23,761 nt of DNA. Source: a virus. Location: the IMG/VR virus record IMGVR_UViG_3300019776_000371, positions 1-23,761 of that record; one strand, given 5' to 3'. A model generated the notes under the pieces. It searched no databases. It was not told where the DNA came from and saw only the letters and a list, made by a program, of their open reading frames with translations. Shown piece after piece: positions 19,036 to 23,761 of this stretch. Position numbers and translations under genes: made by a program. The first letter of the stretch is position 1; each line of letters begins with the position of its first letter.

Positions 19036-21291
19036 TTAGAAGGTGTTGAGGTTGAAGGTCTTCGCCACCCCGCTTGCTGCTGGCGTGCCGTTGCTGGAGC
19101 GCGTCTGGATATTACCTGCGATGCCGTTCGTCGCGCCTGCGGCGATGATAGACGTCGCCGTAGTTGGTCGGAAGTCCGTGAGGTTAATGAATTCGTAGAA
19201 CGCGCTGTTACTATTTGACAAACTGAAGAACGGCAGTGTACACGCGCCGCCACCCTTACGAATTGCGTTCTTCATGGAAAATCGCTGGCTGTTACCCAAC
19301 TCACCAATGGACAGCGTACCCGTGCCGGTATACGACAGGCCATCCACATGAGTATCGTTGCCAAAGATGACCATATGCTGGCCACTGGTTGCGAGCGTAT
19401 CTGGTACAACGATATTGATGTTGTTCGCGTCCAGGTTGTCAGAACGGATGAGCGCCAGACGTGTACGAGTGCCATTGATGTACGCATTGGCGATACCTGG
19501 GCAGTTCAGCACCAATTTGTCGATTTGGTTGAACCCGCCAGCGCCTGTAGAGAACAACTTCACGAGCTCCGCGCCAGCAGACGATCCGGCGAAAGTATCG
19601 TTAATCACGTTCACAGTCAAGTCAACAACATTATTCGCACCGTCGATGACCGCGTCGGCGTTTGTCAGAGTGACGTTGCTGAGGGTCCAGCCGTTAGAGG
19701 AGTCCGTAGCGGCATTCAGTAACAGCCCCTGGCAATTATTCCCGTCAGCAACAATAGCTACGTTGGAGAGGCGCAGATTACGGGAGCGTGCCGGAGCTAC
19801 GCCAGAGCGTACCACACCAAGAGCAGAGCAGTTTGGGAAATCCAAACCATCCAGAACAACGTTCTCCAGAGTATCTGTACCAGCCACTGGAGTAAGCTCC
19901 ACGCCGGTCTTGCAATGCGTGGCGAAGATGTCCCGAAGAGTTGACTCATAGTTCACAGCGTCACCCGTGATATTGTATGTGGCCACTTTCAGGCATGGCT
20001 TGGTGCTACTGGTGAAGATTTTGATATTCGACACTGAGCAGTTGTTGGCCGTGTCGATTGGCGACACCATGCCATAGGGCAGCAGGTCACCATAGATCTG
20101 CGAATCGGTAAAGCTACCACCGGAGGCACGGAGTTTCACAGCACGCTTGCTACATGCGATGAACTGGCAATCCGAAATGCTGACGTTGAGGCGCTTGGCT
20201 CCAGAGCCCATATAGGTACGGATCGCGTCACCATCATCAAACAATGCGACATCGTTGTCTGTCAGGCCGCCCGCTAGGATGGTTTGCACGATATTGAAGG
20301 TACAGCCTGCAATCTGGCCGCGCGTAGGTGTTGGTTGTGCTGCTGCTGGGTCGCCCCCATCTTCTGGCAGGAACACCACACCACCAACAAAGCCAAGACC
20401 AACAGCGGCCGGGACAATAGAGCCATCGTTGTATTTACGGATATTCTGGAACAGGCAATCTTTGATTTCGAAGTCTGCCACCGCATAAGGATTGATATTC
20501 AGCGCATACATTTGGTTCAAGGTATTCGAACCATAGGTATTGCCAAGCAGGTTTCGGAACGTGCATTCGAAGAATCGCGGACGTACAACGTTCGTATCAA
20601 CGTAAATCATCGCGAAACGCGGCTGCTTGAGGTTGCCATCAAACGCGACATTCTGGAAGGTCACATTGTTGGCGGTTACATCGGCCAGGCGCGAGGTGTT
20701 CGGTCCGTTGAATTTCAGCGTTCCATTGCGGAAAATCGTATCAGCGGTGGAAAATAGGATTTTCGAAGTGCAGAGGTAAGTTTTTCCACCGAGATCCACA
20801 CCAGAGCCAGAGGATGCAGCTTTCTGAATTGCTGCGGAGTCGTCAGCGACACCATCGCCGATGGCAGCAAAGTCCGCTACCGGAAGGAATTCACGATATT
20901 CGTTCACCTGGTGCTGCGTGGTCGCCACTGCGTTTGCAGTCGTGCGCTTCACCGCAATCAGCGCATCGCCTTTCGTCGGATCTGCAGCATCCGACAGGCC
21001 GGCGAATCCAAGCGGATCGGTATTGTAGTTGTCGACCGTGTAAATCAGATTGTCCAGAGCGTCACGCACCTCGACCTTGTAGTTACCAGACCAGTAGATA
21101 GCACTGGCCGGCTCACCGCGGGCGTTGAGGATAATCGGATTCGTCTGTGGAATCGTCCCGGCCGCATCACTGAAGGTCTGCTTGGGCGTTACTGTGCCGG
21201 CGGCATAGGTATAGACCTTGCCACCGACCAGCGGAAGGCCAGCGATTCCGGAATAGTGCTGCTTCGGCAGCGGCATCAATGAAAGTGCCAT
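19036..21291 (-). CDS. Tailspike with P22-like head-binding N-terminus and beta-helix
   Basis: The protein has 751 residues; ATG 21291 has AAGGAG upstream. Residues 1-100 contain GKVYTYAAGTVTPKQTFSDA and IILNARGEPASAIYWSGNYK then VEVRDALDNLIY, the particle-attachment domain seen in P22-type tailspikes and many tail fibres. From about residue 137, VADFAAIGDGVADDSAAIQK marks the start of a pectate-lyase-like right-handed beta-helix, with repeated Asn/Val/Gly-rich rungs to the end. The role is binding and perhaps cleaving a host surface polysaccharide. The catalytic site cannot be placed by eye. It lies downstream of the gp10-like gene, consistent with a short-tailed particle. Confidence 0.85.
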   Translation of the reverse strand: MALSLMPLPKQHYSGIAGLPLVGGKVYTYAAGTVTPKQTFSDAAGTIPQTNPIILNARGEPASAIYWSGNYKVEVRDALDNLIYTVDNYNTDPLGFAGLSDAADPTKGDALIAVKRTTANAVATTQHQVNEYREFLPVADFAAIGDGVADDSAAIQKAASSGSGVDLGGKTYLCTSKILFSTADTIFRNGTLKFNGPNTSRLADVTANNVTFQNVAFDGNLKQPRFAMIYVDTNVVRPRFFECTFRNLLGNTYGSNTLNQMYALNINPYAVADFEIKDCLFQNIRKYNDGSIVPAAVGLGFVGGVVFLPEDGGDPAAAQPTPTRGQIAGCTFNIVQTILAGGLTDNDVALFDDGDAIRTYMGSGAKRLNVSISDCQFIACSKRAVKLRASGGSFTDSQIYGDLLPYGMVSPIDTANNCSVSNIKIFTSSTKPCLKVATYNITGDAVNYESTLRDIFATHCKTGVELTPVAGTDTLENVVLDGLDFPNCSALGVVRSGVAPARSRNLRLSNVAIVADGNNCQGLLLNAATDSSNGWTLSNVTLTNADAVIDGANNVVDLTVNVINDTFAGSSAGAELVKLFSTGAGGFNQIDKLVLNCPGIANAYINGTRTRLALIRSDNLDANNINIVVPDTLATSGQHMVIFGNDTHVDGLSYTGTGTLSIGELGNSQRFSMKNAIRKGGGACTLPFFSLSNSNSAFYEFINLTDFRPTTATSIIAAGATNGIAGNIQTRSSNGTPAASGVAKTFNLNTF

Positions 21292-21300
21292 ATCTGCTCC

Positions 21301-21630
21301 TTAAACGAATTCGACTGCAGTGTATTTGAACGTCAGGCCATTCCCGAGAGCTTGCACTGTGCCGCCCTGGTTCAATCCTTGGTTGATCAACTCACCGCAT
21401 GGATAGGATTCTCCGGCTGCGATAGGTCGCGCCGAAATATAGGTATTGGTAGCACCTGCTGTGCCGCCAGACGGGACCAAATAGACTGTCGCGGCAATCG
21501 GGGCGCCGGTCGTATTGGTCAGCGTGGCCGCCTTAATGACGCGTTTTGTCAGCGCCGGCACAGTGGTTCCTTGCGTTGCGGCTGCACCGGTCAGTGCGCC
21601 GCCGTCGAAAATATATGGAGTAACACTCAT
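21301..21630 (-). CDS. Small virion-type protein (109 aa)
   Basis: The protein has 109 residues, rich in Thr, Gly and Ala: KRVIKAATLTNTTGAPIAAT then VYLVPSGGTAGATNTYISAR. This looks like a compact all-beta domain of the kind found in phage neck or tail accessory proteins. The ATG at 21630 overlaps the upstream TGA. It sits between a structural gene and the tailspike. The precise role is unknown. Confidence 0.6.
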   Translation of the reverse strand: MSVTPYIFDGGALTGAAATQGTTVPALTKRVIKAATLTNTTGAPIAATVYLVPSGGTAGATNTYISARPIAAGESYPCGELINQGLNQGGTVQALGNGLTFKYTAVEFV

Positions 21631-22208
21631 GATCCGATCCCATTGTTAATGGACATAGTCCGAAGATTGTTGGCCAGGGCGATTACCGTTGGCAAGTCAG
21701 TAGCTGCTGCGCCAAGTGCAAATGATGTTTGTGGTGCCTTCCCATTGCAGCCGAACAATGTGAATGCGCCAGTATTCGCTGTCTTCGCTCCGATCTTCCC
21801 AGGATGCTCCCAATCGACAGGAGGCACGGCAAACGAATATTCTATCTGGGCATATTCCGCATATGCTTTTGCTTGGGTCGCCTGTGCCATGGCATCCGCT
21901 TGGTTAGAAAGCTGAGTTTCCAGCGCCTCGATCCTTGCTGCAAGCTGCGAAAATAGTTGTCCATCATGGGAAAACTCAGCCGATAAAAGCGCATCTTGAG
22001 CTGCAGCATTGGCACCCTTGGTTCCGGCATCAGCTGTTTCGATACTGAACAAGGCTTCCAGCTCGCCCATGTCGTTTCCAGACGGCCCGCCAACACGCTG
22101 CAGAAGATCGGTCAGGGCCCGAAAGAACTCCGGTGTCATCATTACGAAACCGTCATCACGAACAGTGCCGATTGCAACGCGAGCCGGGAAAAGATTAAGA
22201 GTCGCCAT
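21627..22208 (-). CDS. Putative tail/virion protein (193 aa)
   Basis: I chose ATG 22208, 4 bases after GGAGG; an ATG at 22211 is the alternative. The N-terminus MATLNLFPARVAIGTVRDDG and PEFFRALTDLLQRVGGPSG resembles proteins encoded beside gp10-like genes. A coiled coil follows at about 80-120 (FSQLAARIEALETQLSNQAD). The C-terminal part, with FALGAAATDLPTVIALANNL, is beta-like. It is probably a virion component, inferred from position. Confidence 0.6.
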   Translation of the reverse strand: MATLNLFPARVAIGTVRDDGFVMMTPEFFRALTDLLQRVGGPSGNDMGELEALFSIETADAGTKGANAAAQDALLSAEFSHDGQLFSQLAARIEALETQLSNQADAMAQATQAKAYAEYAQIEYSFAVPPVDWEHPGKIGAKTANTGAFTLFGCNGKAPQTSFALGAAATDLPTVIALANNLRTMSINNGIGS

Positions 22209-23644
22209 CATTCCTCCGGATTCAGTGTGGCGCCGATGATGACGCGTTTAACTGGATCGCTGATGGTTACGCGGTACACGCGATCACGCGCGCGGCCCAA
22301 GCGGTTCCAGCGCACTCGGGCGCCATAGTCACCTTGCACGCCAATCGAGGCATGGTGTTGGTTGCTCCAGGTGTTGCCGCCGTCATTCGACCAATCGAGC
22401 ATTGCTGCCGGATTGCTGGCATAGCCGGTTTGCAGGCCCCACCCTACTTCCATGTCGATCTGCAGCCGATTGTGGATGATCCATGAATAATCAGGGCCGG
22501 CAATATGCGAGGCCGCACGAATCGATGGCATCGGGTCGCCACCGTCGCTGTAATAGTCCAGGTCCAGCGCATAAAGATCACCAGTCTCATAATCACCGAC
22601 GACATGCAGTCCGCCGAAATAGGCATGCGCATTCGAACGATGACGTCCGAGTACGCCAGTGGAGGGCTTCAGATATGCGCGCTGGTGCCAGAGCTGCGTT
22701 GCCGCGTCATAACACCATGTCGCATTTGCGGACGGGAAGCTAATCATATAGAAGGTATGCCCCTCCTGCTGATACGCAAAGCCAACAGCATCCGAAATAT
22801 CGCCATAGGAGGCGACGGCAAATTCCATGGCGTCAGTTGATACTCGCCGCGGCGTATAGCCATCCAGGCGCCATACAATACCGCCGCCTTCCGCTGCATT
22901 GCCGATCCAGAACACGGAATTGTCCATCGAGACGGCGGACCAAGGCGCAGCACAGCCCTGCTCGATTGCGGCATTGGTGTCTCGGGCGAATGGGAAATCA
23001 GCATTCCCGCTGGCGCGCCAGATTTCCGACACCGTTTTCTTGAAAATTACCACATCGGTGTGGTTCACCAGCAGGCGCACAATCGGCTCCGCGTTGCTCT
23101 CCGCGCTGGCAAATTCAAGTGCGTCAAACGTCACTGCATTCGAACCTGAAATGTAAAACTGGTTCGTTCCCGGCCGATTGAAAATCATGTAGGTGTTCAG
23201 GATATCGGCGCTGTTCGAACCATAGAATGCTGGGTCAACGATTTGCGTCACGGTGTTTGCAGAAAGATCAACAGAATAACCTTTGCTTCCGGCTGCAATA
23301 ACTGCTTCAAAGCCGTTGTCAGTGATCGCTACCGGCGTAACACCAGATTCCATACTGCCGATTTTCGTTACTGTCGTCGGGATGGTGCGCCCCACATTGA
23401 CACGATACACACTGCCGCCGGCGACAACCACAAGCTGGCCACCATCGGTAGGTACATGGATTGCCCGCACAGGCGCATCATCCAGCAGGACGAGTTTTCG
23501 TGTGCCTGGCGTGCCATACAGCGCCGCAACAGCCTTAGCCGTGCCGGATTCACCAAGCACCGGGAAAAAGTTGATACAGGCCTGCGTGTCCAGGTTCTTG
23601 CTGCGTTCCCGGTAGCTTGCGCCGACGAAAGGGATTTGAGGCAT
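22208..23644 (-). CDS. P22 gp10-like packaged DNA stabilisation/tail hub protein
   Basis: The protein has 478 residues, similar in length to P22 gp10 (472). The N-terminus has RSKNLDTQACINFFPVLGES then GTAKAVAALYGTPGTRKLVL, the family's opening pattern. It continues as a propeller-like beta protein with VRAIHVPTDGGQLVVVAGGS, HTDVVIFKKTVSEIWRASGN and SVFWIGNAAEGGGIVW. In P22, gp10 forms the tail tube hexamer that closes the portal after packaging. The ATG shares a base with the upstream TAA. This gene identifies the particle as probably podovirus-like. Confidence 0.85.
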   Translation of the reverse strand: MPQIPFVGASYRERSKNLDTQACINFFPVLGESGTAKAVAALYGTPGTRKLVLLDDAPVRAIHVPTDGGQLVVVAGGSVYRVNVGRTIPTTVTKIGSMESGVTPVAITDNGFEAVIAAGSKGYSVDLSANTVTQIVDPAFYGSNSADILNTYMIFNRPGTNQFYISGSNAVTFDALEFASAESNAEPIVRLLVNHTDVVIFKKTVSEIWRASGNADFPFARDTNAAIEQGCAAPWSAVSMDNSVFWIGNAAEGGGIVWRLDGYTPRRVSTDAMEFAVASYGDISDAVGFAYQQEGHTFYMISFPSANATWCYDAATQLWHQRAYLKPSTGVLGRHRSNAHAYFGGLHVVGDYETGDLYALDLDYYSDGGDPMPSIRAASHIAGPDYSWIIHNRLQIDMEVGWGLQTGYASNPAAMLDWSNDGGNTWSNQHHASIGVQGDYGARVRWNRLGRARDRVYRVTISDPVKRVIIGATLNPEE

Positions 23645-23760
23645 TATTCCCCCGCTCCAGCCATATCGGCCAAGGTGGTTTTCTTCTTCGCACCGGTAAG
23701 CTGGCGCGCAATGGCCGGCCCTGCGCGGTTATAGAGGTTGGCCGCACCATATACGCCGGC
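23644..23760 (-). CDS. C-terminal end of an upstream late gene (partial)
   Basis: Only the last 38 residues are visible: AGVYGAANLYNRAGPAIARQ, then LTGAKKKTTLADMAGAGE and TAA. The frame enters from the right edge and ends in a TAATG junction with the gp10-like gene. It belongs to a virion gene by position, but no family can be given from so little sequence. Confidence 0.5.
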   Translation of the reverse strand, partial: AGVYGAANLYNRAGPAIARQLTGAKKKTTLADMAGAGE

Positions 23761-23761
23761 C

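Overview
This window reads as part of a temperate-type or lambdoid-derived tailed phage (or prophage) of a Gram-negative, probably betaproteobacterial host. The phage assignment rests on NinB, NinG, a DUF1376 replication initiator, a DnaB-type helicase, a RecT-like annealing protein with a YqaJ-type exonuclease, a P22 gp10-like stabilisation protein, a P22-like tailspike, a three-segment holin and an endolysin. The host group is inferred from protein style only. Gene density is very high. Most genes overlap by ATGA, GTGA or TAATG junctions, which implies translational coupling, and several start codons were chosen on that basis.

Layout. (1) Positions 1-6529, minus strand: an early operon that starts at a Cro-like repressor. 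It runs through NinB, a small ORF, NinG, small hypothetical and membrane genes, a YkgJ-like cysteine-cluster protein, a replication initiator, an unknown protein, a helicase, more membrane mini-proteins, a winged-helix protein, and a Tad2-like (DUF2829) anti-Thoeris candidate cut by the left edge. (2) Positions 6530-6686: a divergent control region with one sigma70-like promoter in each direction. (3) Positions 6687-10841, plus strand: small early genes, a striking protein with 26 Cys-Ser-X repeats, and the annealing protein/exonuclease pair, closed by a terminator at about 10861. (4) Positions 10887-15911, plus strand: an accessory cassette with its own promoter (small HTH protein, DUF551 protein, HNH protein, many unknowns). 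It is interrupted by a TnpB-only IS200/IS605-type element on the opposite strand. (5) Positions 15937-23761, minus strand: the end of the late operon, comprising the gp10-like protein, two small virion-type proteins, the tailspike, a membrane/lysis cassette, and finally two proteins with clear Sec signal peptides whose bodies look like phage virion proteins. The plus and minus operons converge on a terminator at about 15916.

Together the genes give early control, replication, recombination, accessory or counter-defence functions, host lysis, and tail assembly. No integrase and no CI-size repressor were found in the window, although the lambda-like gene order would place both here.

The observations most worth checking are these. 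There is an 11-bp-phased array of seven heptamers inside the replication initiator gene, a candidate origin. The Cys-Ser-X repeat protein has 28 cysteines, one every third residue. The TnpB lacks the usual RuvC-II glutamate, and its element sits exactly in the stop codon of a phage gene while restoring a stop. A structured intergenic region at 3694-3779 can form competing hairpins. Finally, two virion-like proteins carry signal peptides.
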